DNA of 64,000 nt from Urechis unicinctus (Eukaryota > Annelida > Polychaeta > Xenopneusta > Urechidae): the NCBI GenBank assembly GCA_034190875.2, contig CM067358.1, forward strand, positions 49,000,113-49,064,112, in the 5' to 3' direction. The position numbers and the translations under genes were made by a program. The notes beneath the pieces were generated by a model. It worked only from the letters and a program-made list of their open reading frames with translations, was not told the DNA's origin and made no database searches. This document shows positions 17,998 to 36,242 of this stretch, piece after piece (within the stretch, counting starts at the first letter, position 1; each line of letters begins with the position of its first letter).

Positions 17998-19539
17998 TTA
18001 CTAACGCGCTGTTAATAGTTTGAATGAATTCCTACTAACTGGTCGAGCTATTTGACTCGCACCTTCGGACTTCCGGTACCGTTTACCAGTGGTGCTTCCG
18101 AACATTCGCATGTTCGAACGATTGCATAACACAGAGCTTTTCGTTAACTACTTGACACCAGATATCAATTTATGTCTGTTTGGAACAAGTTTATGAAAAT
18201 TTTCCATACAGATTACCTGGCATTTACTGTTATAAGAAGCCATTGATGTCAGTGGTTTATAGCACAGCTTTCTCACATTAGGGATGTAACCAGCTAGCAA
18301 TACTCATTTTTTTTGTGATATTAATGATGACACCACTACTTTGCTGTCGTCATGCAATACTATATTATGTACTCGTAAGTGTTCACAATTAATTAAGCCG
18401 TCTAAGTTTTCGTGAAGCAATATCTACTATCTTTGTAATAAAAATTACTACGTAGTGATTAAATCTTAGAAAAAGAAATATCTCAAGTCTGGAAAGACAT
18501 AATATAGGACACAAAGGTGTATAAACATTGCTGTCCAGTGATACATGGTATATGTATTTTCTTACGTTTTCCCCGCAAAATCTTTACTGGATTTATCTAT
18601 TGTACGGTTGAAAACCCATTTCTAAGTCATTTTGTAAACATTATTGGTATTTGTCATGTTGTGTCTGAATAATAATTATATTAGGTTATATTTATTATCC
18701 GAAGCGTATTTGTAAATAAATTATATATCACTGATCTCCATGGGACATTTGATGAGTCTGATACGCACACTATGCATTTACAAGACCTATAAAGATTTCG
18801 CCCAGCAGTCTAACTGGCAGCGCGTTGGCCCTTGAGATGAACCATAGGCTCAGTGACAGCTCATAATTTGATAAAAAGGGGGACATTACTTCATTGACAA
18901 CACAAGTTGTGTGCTTTTATCAGATAGGGCAACATGAGCTCATCAGTGACACAAGTTGTTTACCAAAACATTCGAATGAATATCGAAACAGCCCCTCAGC
19001 TTAGCAAGCTCAACTACCATAATCTGCTGTTATCTCTCAAACCCCGTCCATTTTTTCCCAGATATATTGTAGCGTTTTCCATGGCCATATATGATTCAAA
19101 ACTCACGTCCCAAAGAAAGTAAGAAATCGGAATTTGTATTTTTAGATATTGATCAATTACCATCGCAACATCACTGACAACCACCATTAATTACTGTCGG
19201 GACATCGCTTACAATCATACTTACCTAATACCACCCCCCCACATCGCTCACAATCATCCTCAATCACCGTATGAAGATTCTAACACTGGGCTCTGGTCTT
19301 ATTTCCGTTTCCTATCGCTTTCAATCTGCAACTTGTGTCTTATGACCTGGTTGGATATTTCAAAATACCATATGGATGTATTTCGCGATGTTTTATTGAG
19401 TGGCTGTAAAAAACCGTCAAGATGGCAAATTTGTCAAGATCCTATGAATATTCTAAAGATTAAGTGAATCCTTTTTAGACCATCAATGAAAGTAAGTTCA
19501 AAGTAAGTGTAATTTATTTCAGATCTTATCATGTAACGT

Positions 19540-19700
19540 GCTATGTTAAACAAAAATCACACACCACAGGCCACTGCTCAAATCTCGAGCCCGAGTACAA
19601 TAAGCAGCATGCCAATGGTGGACAGCAACAACCCTCCAGCCATGTCCATACCTTCGCTGAACGACGAGGGCGCCATCGAAAACGTCAAGTGTGATTACCC
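19540..19700 (-). other. Membrane-like open segment in spacer, identity unknown
   Basis: On the minus strand a frame reads MAPSSFSEGMDMAGGLLLST followed by a hydrophobic stretch (IGMLLIVLGLEI) and then a stop. The same segment recurs near 28000, 35950 and 44500. It could be a relic of another element gene, but I could not assign it; the plus-strand open frame over the same bases looks like a shadow. Confidence 0.3.
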
Positions 19701-19872
19701 CACGGCAATATCTTTTTTGTACGGAGTGGCTTGTTTATCCTACTCATTCTTGCGCTGTCTTTGCATTCGTGTTATCACCCCTAGTCTAAAAAAGGAGTTG
19801 GATACGTCCCTGGCTCGCCCTTGTGAGGCTCAGTCACTAGCTCAGATTCATGAGGCAGCTCAGGATATATCG

Positions 19873-20428
19873 CACTCTCCATGGCAGACATGTTTGACGC
19901 TTTGCTAACATAACATCTGTGCAATAGTTCACGTAGCGCATGCGATTTGACCCGGTCTGACCTATGACCGGGCGATGACAAGCAGCCGGCCGCGCGCGTC
20001 AAACATAAACAAACATGAATGGTCAACCCTTCAGCAGTCTATAGCAACGTCTTTTCCAACGAACAACTTCACCAAACACTCTCGTTGCCTATCTATAACT
20101 CTCTATCACTTTTTTCAGTTGACTTTCGATTACAAAATCGTTTTCACAGCTGACTGCCGCCATTCTTAAAAAAGCTTTACAGCCATGAAACGTCCGCGGA
20201 ACTATGTTTTCCGATAAATGCCTCATATAAAAAGGTTTTCCATAACAAAATGATTATTATTATTCTAATCACACACAACAGAAAATGTTTTTGTAATATT
20301 TAAGAGATGACATTTCGTAATAATTTTTCGTCGCGTAATGGCCCGAATTTGGCCCAAAGCGATCAGAGTGGTGCAGAGGCGAATCCCAGCCTGCGCAGAA
20401 GCCGATGCGCAGGAGATCGGATATATCG
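19873..20428. mobile_element. 556-bp insert flanked by 10-bp direct repeats (spacer 1)
   Basis: GGATATATCG occurs at 19863-19872 and again at 20419-20428. Spacers 2 and 4 lack the intervening DNA and have one related site, which fits an insertion with target duplication, or loss by recombination between the repeats. No terminal inverted repeats were found. Two perfect hairpins lie inside: CCCGGTC/GACCGGG at 19951-19972 and CCTGCGCA/TGCGCAGG at 20390-20413, each with an 8-nt loop, the second close to the 3' end. There is no coding capacity, so a nonautonomous element is inferred. Confidence 0.5.
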
Positions 20429-20439
20429 GTGCTGTTGGA

Positions 20440-20712
20440 ACGGATGGTTGTTGTTTCATACTAAGTGTATAAGCCACTAATAAGGTCGCTGCTCTGTTCG
20501 AGGTGGTTGTATAAAAGTTGATAACACTGCCTTGTGCCAGCTGTAAAGGTTTGTCGATATATATATCACAGCTGTCCGTCGGCCAGCAGTTTTACTTATC
20601 CCTACTCATTTATAACAGAAGCGACTGCTATAGCATCGGTATCAGCGCCCACACCAGAAGACACCCCCATACGAATGATGTTACAATTTGATAACTTAGT
20701 ATATCCACAGCT
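20440..20712 (-). pseudogene. Tail/fibre-like element gene fragment in spacer 1
   Basis: Read on the minus strand, this stretch matches the 3' half of the intact ORF at 47412-47963, from the codons for CGYT to those for VINFYT, and then the start of the next element ORF (MKQQP, as at 48010). Stops and frame changes break it. It is a relic, with the same order of the two genes as in the larger element. Confidence 0.75.
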
Positions 20713-20814
20713 TCCTTCACATTAGGGTTGACCCATTGACCCATCACCACTAGCTTCTGCTCAAATAGTAATGAGGGGTTTCTTCCGTGAGTCTATATAT
20801 TCTCATATCCCTTT

Positions 20815-21045
20815 GCTGCTGTCTTTGTCGCATATCAATATCGTTTTTATTGGCAGCATCCTTTGATGATATTGGTTCTCGCAGACGAGGCCTGGATCAC
20901 CTTCATGCTGGACACGTCTCAAAGATTTACACAGCCTGGCGTTGAACGCATGAATGACAGAATGAGGACCTGTTTGGGCACTGCTCGGGGCACAGGCACA
21001 GATTCTATCTGTATCCTTGGTGCTGGCACTCGACGCCATGATAAA
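20815..21045 (+). pseudogene. Capsid-like element gene fragment in spacer 1
   Basis: The DNA is closely similar to 49228-49455 of the larger element. One frame encodes segments such as QPGVERMNDRMRTCLGTARG, matching QPGVERMNDSIRTCLDTARG there. It lies divergently to the tail/fibre-like fragment, about 100 bp away. The capsid assignment rests on recognising the family and is inference. Confidence 0.7.
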
Positions 21046-21613
21046 TGCAACTCACAGTTTGGACAATCATAATAAGGTACGTTCAGTGATTGGCGGGTGT
21101 AGGGGCGGCTGACGTCACCTGGGTTTAGGACCGATCATATTGGTGAGCAATGTTTCCGGGCTTACTTGGCGCCAGGCACCACTGAAGAAGTGGTAACGGC
21201 GGCATCACATGGCAGCAGCCATGCGTAGCAGATCGTGCTGTAAACATTGGGCGTTTTCAGGAATAGATATCTTTACATTGCAGGCACGCAGTTCATCTGG
21301 CATGGGTGACAAATCGGTAAAACCAACGGCATACGAACACTTGAATCACATTCAACCAGCAGTCCACGCCGATCATATCACAACAAACGACCATTGAGGC
21401 GCTTCAAATGCGAGGTAAACGCCTGGGTTAAAGTTAAACCGACGAAATCCCCAGTGTAACCCCTCATCTCTTCAATTGTTGAACATGTGTTTTGCTTCCA
21501 GATATATGACAATATTTGTCTTACCATGGAAGCTCTAAGATTGAATTGTTTATGTAATGGGGTTATTTCTAATTTCAATTGATTGTCGAATTGAATGATT
21601 TTCAGACACAGCG

Positions 21614-26445
<4,832 letters not shown>

Positions 26446-28309
26446 TTACTAACGCGCTGTTAATGTTTTGAATGAATTCCTACTAACTGGTCAAGCTATT
26501 TGACTCGCACCTTCGGACTTCCGGTACCGTTTACCAGTGGTGCTTCCGAACATTCGCATGTTCGAACGATTGCATAACACAGAGCTTTTCGTTAACTACT
26601 TGACACCAGATATCAATTTATGTCTGTTTGGAACAAGTTTATGAAAATTTTCCATACAGATTACCTGGCATTTACTGTTATAAGAAGCCATTGATGTCAG
26701 TGGTTTATAGCACAGCTTTCTCACATTAGGGATGTAACCAGCTAGCAATACTCATTTTTTTGAGATATTAATGATGACACCACTACTTTGCTGTCGTCAT
26801 GCAATACTATATTATGTACTCGTAAGTGTTCACAATTAATTAAACCGTCTAAGGTTTCGTGAAGCAATATCTACTATCTTTGTAATACAAATTACTACGT
26901 AGTGATTAAATCTTAGAAGAGGAAATATCTCAAGTCTGGAAAGACATAATATAGGACACAAAGGTGTATAAACATTGCTGTCCAGTGATACATGGTATAT
27001 GTATTTTCTTACGTTTTCCCCGCAAAATCTTTACTGGATTTATCTATTGTACGGTTGAAAACCCATTTCTAAGTCATTTTGTAAACATTATTGGTATTTG
27101 TCATGTTGTGTCTGAATAATAATTATTTTAGGTTATATTTATTATCCGAAGCGTATTTGTAAATAAATTATATATCACTGATCTCCATGGGACATTTGAT
27201 GAGTCTGATACGCACACTATGCATTCACAAGACCTATAACGATTTCGCCCAGCAGTCTAACTGGCAGCGCGTTGGTCCTTGAGATGAATCATAGGTTCAG
27301 TGGCAGCTCATAATTTGATAAAAAAGGGGGACATTACTTCATTGACTACACAAGTTGTGTGCTTTTATCAGATAGGGCAACATGAGCTCATCAGTGACAC
27401 AAGTTGTTTACCAGAACAAGCTCAACTACCATAATCTGCTGTTATCTCTCAAACCCCGTCCATTTTTCCCAGATATATTGTAGCGTTTTCCATGGCCATA
27501 TATGATTCAAAACTCACGTCCCAAAGAAAGTAAGAAATCGGATTTAACAAAGTCACCGACTGAATTTGTATTTTTAGATATTGATCTTTTACCATCGCAA
27601 CATCACTGACAACCATCATTCATTACTGTCGGGACATCCCTCACAATCATACTTACCTAATACCACCCCAACATCGCTCACAATCATCCTCAATCACCGT
27701 ATGAAGATTCTAACACTTGGCTCTGGTCTTATTTCCCGTTTCCTATCGCTTTCAATCTGCAACTTGTGTCTTATGACCTGGTTGGATATTTCAAAATACC
27801 ATATGGATGTATTTCGCGATGTTTTATTGAGTGGCTGTAAAAAACCGTCAAGATGGCAAATTTGTCAAGATCCTATGAAATATTCTAAAGATTAAGTAAA
27901 TTCTATGTAGACCATCAATGAAAATAAATTCAAAGCAAGTGTAATTTATACCAGATCTTATCATGTAACGTGCTATGTTAAACAAAAATCACACACCACA
28001 GGCCACTGCTCAAATCTCGAGCCCGAGTACAATGAGCAGCATGCCAATGGTGGACAGCAACAACCCTCCAGCCACGTCCATACCTTCGCTGAACGACGAG
28101 GGCGCAATCGATAACGTCAAGTGTGATTACCCCACGGCAATATCTTTTTTGTACGGAGTGGCTTGTTTATCCTACTCATTCTTGCGCTGTCTTTGCAGTC
28201 GTGTTATCATCCCTAGTATAAATAAAGGAGTTGGATACGTCCCTGGCTCGCCCTTGTGAGGCTCAGCCACTAGCTCAGATTCATGAGGCAGCTCAGTATA
28301 TAGCGGTTC

Positions 28310-28582
28310 TGTACGAAGGGATGGTTGTTGTTTCAAACTAAGTGTATAAGCCTCTGAAAAGGTCGCTGCTCTGTTCGAGGTATAAAAGTTGATAACACTG
28401 CCTTGTGCCAGCTGTAAAGGTTTGTCGATATATATCACAGCTGTCCGTCGGCCAGCAGTTTTACTTATCCCTGCTCATTTATAACAGAAGCGACTGCTAT
28501 AGCAACGGTACCAGCGCCCACACAAGAAGACACCCCCATACGAATGATGTTACAATTTGATAACTTAGTATATCCACAGCTT
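28310..28582 (-). pseudogene. Tail/fibre-like element gene fragment in spacer 2
   Basis: Homologous to 20440-20712 and to 47719-48030 of the larger element. It is the best-preserved spacer copy: the frame for DKPLQLAQGSVINFYT runs on through a MKQQP-like stretch (28172-28438). Here the Met codon of MKQQP has become TTG. Confidence 0.75.
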
Positions 28583-28683
28583 CCTTCACGTTAGGGTTGA
28601 CCCATTGACCCATCACCACTAGCTTCTGCTCAAATAGTAATGAGGGGATTCTTCCGTGAGTCTATATATTCTCTCATATCCCT

Positions 28684-28915
28684 TTGCTGCTGTCTTTGTC
28701 GCATATCAATATCGTTTTTATTGGCAGCATCCTTTGATGATATTGGTTCTCGCAGACGAGGCCTGGATCACCTTCATGCTGGACACGTCTCAAAGATTTA
28801 CACAGCCTGGCGTTGAACGCATGAATGACAGAATGAGGACCTGTTTGGGCACTGCTCGGGGCACAGGCACAGATTCTATCTGTATCCTTGGTGCTGGCAC
28901 TCGACGCCAGGATAA
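28684..28915 (+). pseudogene. Capsid-like element gene fragment in spacer 2
   Basis: Nearly identical to the fragment in spacer 1 and homologous to 49228-49455. A short open frame remains, but no complete gene. Confidence 0.7.
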
Positions 28916-29482
28916 ATGCAACTCACAGTTTGGACAATCATAATAAGGTACGTTCAGTGATTGGCGGGTGTAGGGGCGGCTGACGTCACCTGGGTTTAGG
29001 ACCGATCATATTGGTGAGCAATGTTTCCGGGTTTACTTGGCGCCAGGAACCACTGAAGAAGTGGTAACGGCGGCATCACATGGCAGCAGCCATGCGTAGC
29101 AGATCGTGCTGTAAACATTGGGCGTTTTCAGGAATAGATATCTTTACATTGCAGGCACGCAGTTCATCTGGCATGGGTGACAAATCGGTAAAACCAACGG
29201 CATACGAACACTTGAATCACATTCAACCTGCAGTCCACGCCGATCATATCACAACAAACGACCATTGAGTCGCTTCAAAGGCGAGGTAAACGCCTGGGTT
29301 AAAGTTAAACCGACGAAATCCCCAGTGTAACCTCTCATCTCTTCAATTGTTGAACATGTGTTTTGCTTCCAGATATATGACAATATTTGTCTTACCATGG
29401 AAGCTCTCAGATTGAATTGTTTGTAATGGGGTTATTTCTAATTTCAATTGATTGTCGAATTGAATGATTTTCAGACACAGCG

Positions 29483-32400
29483 ATGGGAGCACTGCCGTTC
29501 GTGTTGTGCCTAGGTCTGCTGTGTGCAGTATGTAATGCCGCCAGCTTACCAGCACACCTGTCGAGATCAAAGAGGCAAACCGTTGAACCAGGTAGGTCTT
29601 AAAAGCTGATAATCTGTCCTATATGATTGCTGATACTGCCATGTAAGATTCAAACAGGATTCAGGGGTGTATGGCCATTTTCCAGAAGACACTTAATAAC
29701 TTAAATAATTATCCCCCCCCCCCCCCCCACATTGCTTATGATATATATGCTGAGTCAGCGTTCCATAACCTATTGATAGCAAGAGCCTAATGGTGTGTTA
29801 TTGGTTCTTACAGACTGTGCCATGTCGGATGTGATCTTTGTATTGTACTCGTCTGGCAGTGTGGGACCTACGAACTGGAACCTAACGCTTGAATTCGTTG
29901 CTAATCTTACAAGAAGTATGACCATCGGAGATTTAGCGACGAGGGTCGGGGTCATCACATACGGAAACCAGGCCGATGCTAATATCTACCTGGACACGTA
30001 TGACAATCAAAATGATATCTTCAATAGCATCCGAACAATCCGTTGGAAGGACCAAGAGACTAATACGTCTGGTGCCATCTGGCTGATGAGAACCATGTTC
30101 AGCCGAGAAAGAGGCGACAGGGCCCGGGCTTCTAATGTAGGTATCATCCTTACAGATGGCGTTAGCAACAGGGACGCAAACCTCACCATCCCTTACGCAA
30201 ACGAAGCCAAGCAAGCTGGCATCACCTTAATCGTCATCGGCATCGGTAATTCAACGAACAAGGCCGAACTAGCCGCAATCGCCACTAACGAATCAACGCT
30301 CTTCCCTGTCGGAGATTTCTCCCTGCTTGTTAACATCCATCAACAGATTGTGTCGGCCACGTGCGACATACCCGTTGGTAAGGCTGCTGATCTTTGCCGC
30401 AGTGGGCTTCCTTCACGCTCGGATTAAATATTCTTTCCAATGAAATTGTATTTTTATAAATTCAATAATAAGAAAAATATTATGTGTGTGTGTTTCTCTG
30501 TAGATTGCGCGAAGAACACAGACATCGTATTCGTACTTGATGCGTCAGGGTCGGTGCGGAAAGAGAACTTTAACAAGATGATAGCATTCCTTATCGAGAT
30601 GGTCGACTCTCTCAACGTTGATTTATTCCAGTCGAACGTCGCAGTAGTGACATTTACAGATCAGGCCAAAGTGGAGTTCCACCTCAAAGACTATGATTCG
30701 CGGCAGCATCTGAAGGACGCGATTGCTGAGATAAAGTACACCCGCGGCACAACGAACACGGCTGATGCGCTTAGGATCATTCGTACAGATGTGTTCCAGC
30801 CTGCGTCAGGCGACCAGAGTCAGCTCCAAAATATAGCCATCTTCTTGACTGACGGCGGTTCTAACAGCTTCGACGACACTGTGAGGGAAGCTAAACTGAC
30901 CCGTCAGGCGGGAATTACACTCGTCTCAGTTGGAGTTTCCGGTTGGGTCAACCAAGTGGAACTCAACGAAATAGCCACCGATCCTGACAATCTCATCGTC
31001 TTTAACATCGAGAGCTTTGATACGATAAACCGAATTAAAGGCGAACTAAAGTCAATTCTGTGCGACCGTAAGTACCTCTACGCATAGTAGTAATAAAAAC
31101 GTAATGATATGATTTGATAACAATTAATCATTAAATACACGGTGATTTAAGTGCGGAGATGTCCGTTATTGGAGCCGATCGTTTGATGGTTTGTATTACT
31201 GTGACGTCAGAGGTGGACGAGTGCGATAGCAGACCGTGTGAGAATGGAGGCACGTGTATCAACGAGATCAACAGGTACATCTGTAACTGCCCAGATGGAT
31301 TCGCTGGTATAAACTGCCAATATCGTGAGTAATATCCCTCACCCCATTGCTTCTTCCTCTACATCCATTATGATATGATCAACTGCCAGCATTATGACGG
31401 TGTGATATAACAATCTCGTTATGATTGCAGCCTGTTCGCCATCCGATGTGGTCCTTGCTCTCGACTCATCGGGAAGTATCGGCAAGAACAACTACTACAC
31501 CATGCTCCGTTTCACTAAGAACCTTGTCGCGTCCCTCAATATTGGACCTCATCACACTCTGGTCGGCCTGGAAACCTTCGCCAACTCGGCCGATGTCAAG
31601 TTCAACCTAGATGACTACAGCACGAAACAGGACGTTGTCAATGCCGTGTCGTTCCCATATGGCGGCGGCACTACCAATACCGCCAGCGCACTCTCCACCA
31701 TGAACCAGGTCATGTTCCGCGTGGCAAACGGCGACCGGCCGAATATGAGGAACATCGGTATCATCCTTACCGACGGTGAATCGAACGACCGAGTCGCCAC
31801 GTTCGACGAGGCTGTTAAAGCTAAAGCTGCTGGCATCAATCTCCTGGCTGAAGCCGTCAATATCAAGGTACAAACAATTTCTCTCGTCCTTAATGCTGTA
31901 TACTGCGGCATGAGAGGTGATTTCAAATAATCCTGGTGGCAACAGGAAATAGGAGATGCTAAACTCTATTTTAAGGAAATCATTGCGGTACATAACTTGG
32001 TTTAAGGGGGAATTCTTAGTACTGCTGCACCATTTCATAGCGCCAGACCAGGGTTGAGCCGATCAGGCGGTAATAGTTATGTGTATTTGCAGTTGTGATC
32101 GTTACGTTTTATCTCGTGCTGTCACAGAGTGTTGCTGGACAGAGAGAACTACGTGCTATCGCTACTGACCCAGATCAAAGCAACATTTTCAACGTCGCCT
32201 CCTTTGACAACCTGGTGAATGTTACTGAAGGTGTAGTGCGCGCCATCTGCAACGGTACATAGTTTATTCCTATCACCTCATGCAAGAAATAATGTTATAT
32301 ACCAATCATTGTTTACATCATACGCACACTGATAACTAAAATCTTGCATAGTAAGCTTCACTTTAACTTGCTTTGCTGTACCAGCCGTGAAAGAGTGCGC

Positions 32401-34357
32401 TAGCAGCCCTTGCCAGGGCGGAGGCACCTGTACTGATGGTATCAACGGCTACACCTGCAGGTGTCCATCTGGCCGCACAGGTATCAACTGTGAAAGAAGT
32501 AGGTCACACTGTCGTCATCATTTTAAACAACATAAAGTAAAACATCCTTATACACATAACATGTTTTGAATACAATAAGGTCTATGACGTCATCCAGCAC
32601 GAATAATCCTATTATTAAAATGGGCGTTTGGGTCTATTCCAGCCACAAAACACAATGACCAAATTACAAATTACAAATTGACTGAGTTACTTTTTACGTT
32701 TTATGTTAACTTGTATGCAAATAACCCTGTCATAAACTCCGACAACTTGGATCTCTTTCTCACGAATCAGATATATGATGTGTGTTTGTGTAGTGTGCGA
32801 CGGTGTTGCGGATCTGATATTCGTTGTGGACAGCTCTGGCAGTATTCGCCAGTCTCGTTTCACCATGATGCTCAACTACATCAAGGATATGATTGGTATG
32901 ATGGAGATCGCTCCTGACAAGACTCGCGTGGGAATCGTCACCTTTGGAGACACCCCAGAAATCCGCTTTCACTTGAACACGTACAGAAGTAAAGAAGATA
33001 TCCTACAAGCTGTCGACTCTATTCCATATTCGTACGGGAGAACCAACACTGCCGGCGCGTTGGAGGTGATGCGCCAGGTGATGTTTACTCTCGCCAACGG
33101 CGACCGTGCCGACGTGCGCAACTACTGTGTGATGATCTCAGATGGCGCGTCTAACGTCCGATCGGAAGAGACCATCCCACAGGCCATCGAGGCGAAGATC
33201 GAGGGAATCCATATGATGGTCGTACCTGTTATGACCCGATCTGAGCCGACACTCGAGATCAAAGGCATGGCCAGCTTCCCCACCTCGACCAACATCGTGC
33301 CTGTGGAGCGATTCCAAGATCTGCCTGACATGATCGTCCCTGTTCTAAGCGGCATGTGTGACTGTGAGTTGATTTGAACGTTAGGAATTATATATTGAGC
33401 TGCTGAATAGTTACGAATAATCTTCTGTTACAATTCACGAAAAACAGTGACCTTAATTGATAAGTGTGAGTACCGAAGTATTGTTAACAAAGCCTGCCAA
33501 GTTCGAACTCACCAACTGTTGGTATTGAATGAATTGCAAGAGATATGTTTGTTTTCAGCCGTGGATGAATGCGAATCGAACCCTTGCATGAACGGCGGGC
33601 TCTGCATTAATGATCTCAATCAGTTCCAATGTGATTGTCAAGATCAGTACACAGGCGCACGATGTGAACGAGGTATATAATACTAAGTAACAAATTGTCA
33701 ATGTCATTGAAGCCATATTGGAAGTTTAAAGGTTTTTCTCGTCACATTAAACGCATCTGGCATATATCATCATCAATATGTCATCGTGTAACAGAATGCT
33801 CTGAACGAAGAGACATCGTATTTGTCCTGGACGCGTCCGGCTCGGTGGAGAAAACGTTCGACGTGGCTATGCAGCTGTCACGGAAGATTGTTGAAGGTCT
33901 CAACTTCGCAGGGGGGAGGACACGCGTGGGTGTTGTGACGTACAGTGACGACGCCACCATGCGCTTCCCCTTGAATAAATACACAGACAAACTGAGCGTG
34001 CTAAACGCCATAGCATTCACAATGGAAAGCGGACGCACTAACACTGCTTCCGGTATCGTCATGATGCGCACAAATATGTTTACATCGTCCAATGGCGACC
34101 GTACTGGTGATGACAACTTTGCCATTGTCATCACTGATGGTTACAGCAATATCAATGAGGGCAACACCATCCCGTCTGCCCAAGACGCCAAGCGACAAGG
34201 TATTACAGTGCTTTCTGTTGGTATAGGAACGAAGATCGATCGCAGTGAAATCAACGGAATTGCTTCAATTCCAAGCTCTACAAATTCATTTTTTGCAGAG
34301 GATGAAGGTGACATTGAAAGCGCAGCTAACGCTATCCTCGACGTTCTCTGTCGATAA
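29483..34357 (+). CDS. Secreted vWA/EGF multidomain protein, copy 3 (intact)
   Basis: Exons: 29483-29591, 29814-30377, 30504-31067, 31211-31324, 31431-31867, 32128-32254, 32385-32498, 32794-33363, 33559-33672, 33795-34357. They join to 1091 aa with exactly the exon lengths of copy 1, so domain order and positions are the same. One notable substitution is in vWA1: the first metal-site aspartate (DSSGS) is tyrosine (YSSGS) because of G to T at 29846, so vWA1 probably cannot bind metal in the usual way. The other four vWA metal sites are complete. A poly(C) run in intron 1 (from about 29713) is longer than in the other copies. Confidence 0.9.
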
Positions 34358-36242
34358 TTACTAACGCGCTGTTAATAGTTTGAATGAATTCCTACTAACT
34401 GGTCGAGCTATTTGACTCGCACCTTCGGACTTCCGGTACCGTTTACCAGTGGTGCTTCCGAACATTCGCATGTTCGAACGATTGCATAACACAGAGCTTT
34501 TCGTTAACTACTTGACACCAGATATCAATTTATGTCTGTTTGGAACAAGTTTATGAAAATTTTCCATACAGATTACCTGGCATTTACTGTTATAAGAAGC
34601 CATTGATGTCAGTGGTTTATAGCACAGCTTTCTCACATTAGGGATGTAACCAGCTAGCAATACTCATTTTTTTTGTGATATTAATGATGACACCACTACT
34701 TTGCTGTCATCATGCAATACTATATTATGTACTCGTAAGTGTTCACAATTCGAAGTTTTCGTGAAGCAATATCTACTATCTTTGTAATAAAAATTACTAC
34801 GTAGTGATTAAATCTTAGAAAAAGAAATATCTCAAGTCTGGAAAGACATAATATAGGACACAAAGGTGTATAAACATTGGTGTCCAGTGATACATGGTAT
34901 ATGTATTTTCTTACGTTTTCCCCGCAAAATCTTTACTGGATTTATCTATTGTACGGTTGAAAACCCATTTCTAAGTCATTTTGTAAACATTATTGGTATT
35001 TGTCATGTTGTGTCTGAATAATAATTATATTAGGTTATATTTATTATCCGAAGCGTATTTGTAAATAAATTATATATCACTGATCTCCATGGGACATTTG
35101 ATGAGTCTGATACGCACACTATGCATTCACAAGACCTATAACGATTTCGCCCAGCAGTCTAACTGGCAGCGCGTTGGCCCTTGAGATGAACCATAGGCTC
35201 AGTGGCAGCTCATAATTTGATAAAAAAGGGGGACATTACTTCATTGACAACACAAGTTGTGTGCTTTTATCAGATAGGGCAACATGAGCTCATCAGTGAC
35301 ACAAGTTGTTTACCAAAACATTTGAATGAATATCGAAACAGCCCCTCAGCTTAGCAAGCTCAACTACCATAATCTGCTGTTATCTCTCAAACCCCGTCCA
35401 TTTTTCCCAGATATATTGTAGCGTTTTCCATGGCCATATATGATTCAAAACTCACGTCCCAAAGAAAGTAAGAAATCGGACTTAACAAAGTCAACGACTG
35501 AATTTGTATTTTTAGATATTGATCAATTACCATCGCAACATCACGGACAACCATCATTAATTACTGTCGGGACATCGCTTACAATCATACTTACCTAATA
35601 CCACCCCAACATCGCTCACAATCATCCTCAATCACCGTATGAAGATTCTAACACTTGGCTCTGGTCTTATTTCCCGTTTCCTATCGCTTTCAATCTGCAA
35701 CTTGTGTCTTATGACCTGGTTGGATATTTCAAAATACCATATGGATGTATTTCGCGATGTTTTATTGAGTGGCTGTAAAAAACCGTCAAGATGGCAAATT
35801 TGTCAAGATCCTATGAATATTCTAAAGATTAAGTGAATCCTTTTTAGACCATCAATGAAAGTAAGTTCAAAGTAAGTGTAATTTATTCCAGATCTTATCA
35901 TGTAACGTGCTATGTTAAACAAAAATCACACACCACAGGCCACTGCTCAAATCTCGAGCCCGAGTACAATAAGCAGCATGCCAATGGTGGACAGCAACAA
36001 CCCTCCAGCCATGTCCATACCTTCGCTGAACGACGAGGCGCCATCGAAAACGTCAAGTGTGATTACCCCACGGCAATATCTTTTTTGTACGGAGTGGCTT
36101 GTTTATCCTACTCATTCTTGCGCTGTCTTCTTTGCATTCGTGTTATCACCCCTAGTCTAAAAAAGGAGTTGGATACGTCCTGGCTCGCCCTTGTGAGGCT
36201 CAGTCACTAGCTCAGATTCATGAGGCAGCTCAGGATATATCG

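Larger units (their letters stand above)
17998..21613. other. Spacer 1, type A, between copies 1 and 2
   Basis: Begins with the probable 3' UTR (AATAAA at 18437-18442 and 18715-18720). It holds a minus-strand membrane-like frame near 19600, a 556-bp insert (19873-20428), a minus-strand tail/fibre-like fragment, a plus-strand capsid-like fragment, then the promoter of copy 2 with TGACGTCA at 21110-21117. No complete gene is seen. Confidence 0.75.
26446..29482. other. Spacer 2, type B, between copies 2 and 3
   Basis: Same layout as spacer 1 but without the 556-bp insert, and with type-B variants shared with spacer 4 (for example CCTATGAAATATTC near 27873). A 39-bp segment present in the other spacers is missing near 27417. 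The copy 3 promoter has TGACGTCA at 28981-28988. Confidence 0.7.

Noticed and set aside
19543..19908. 121-codon plus-strand frame in spacer 1
   Set aside because: It shifts frame in spacers 3 and 4 through one-base indels, so it is not conserved as coding.
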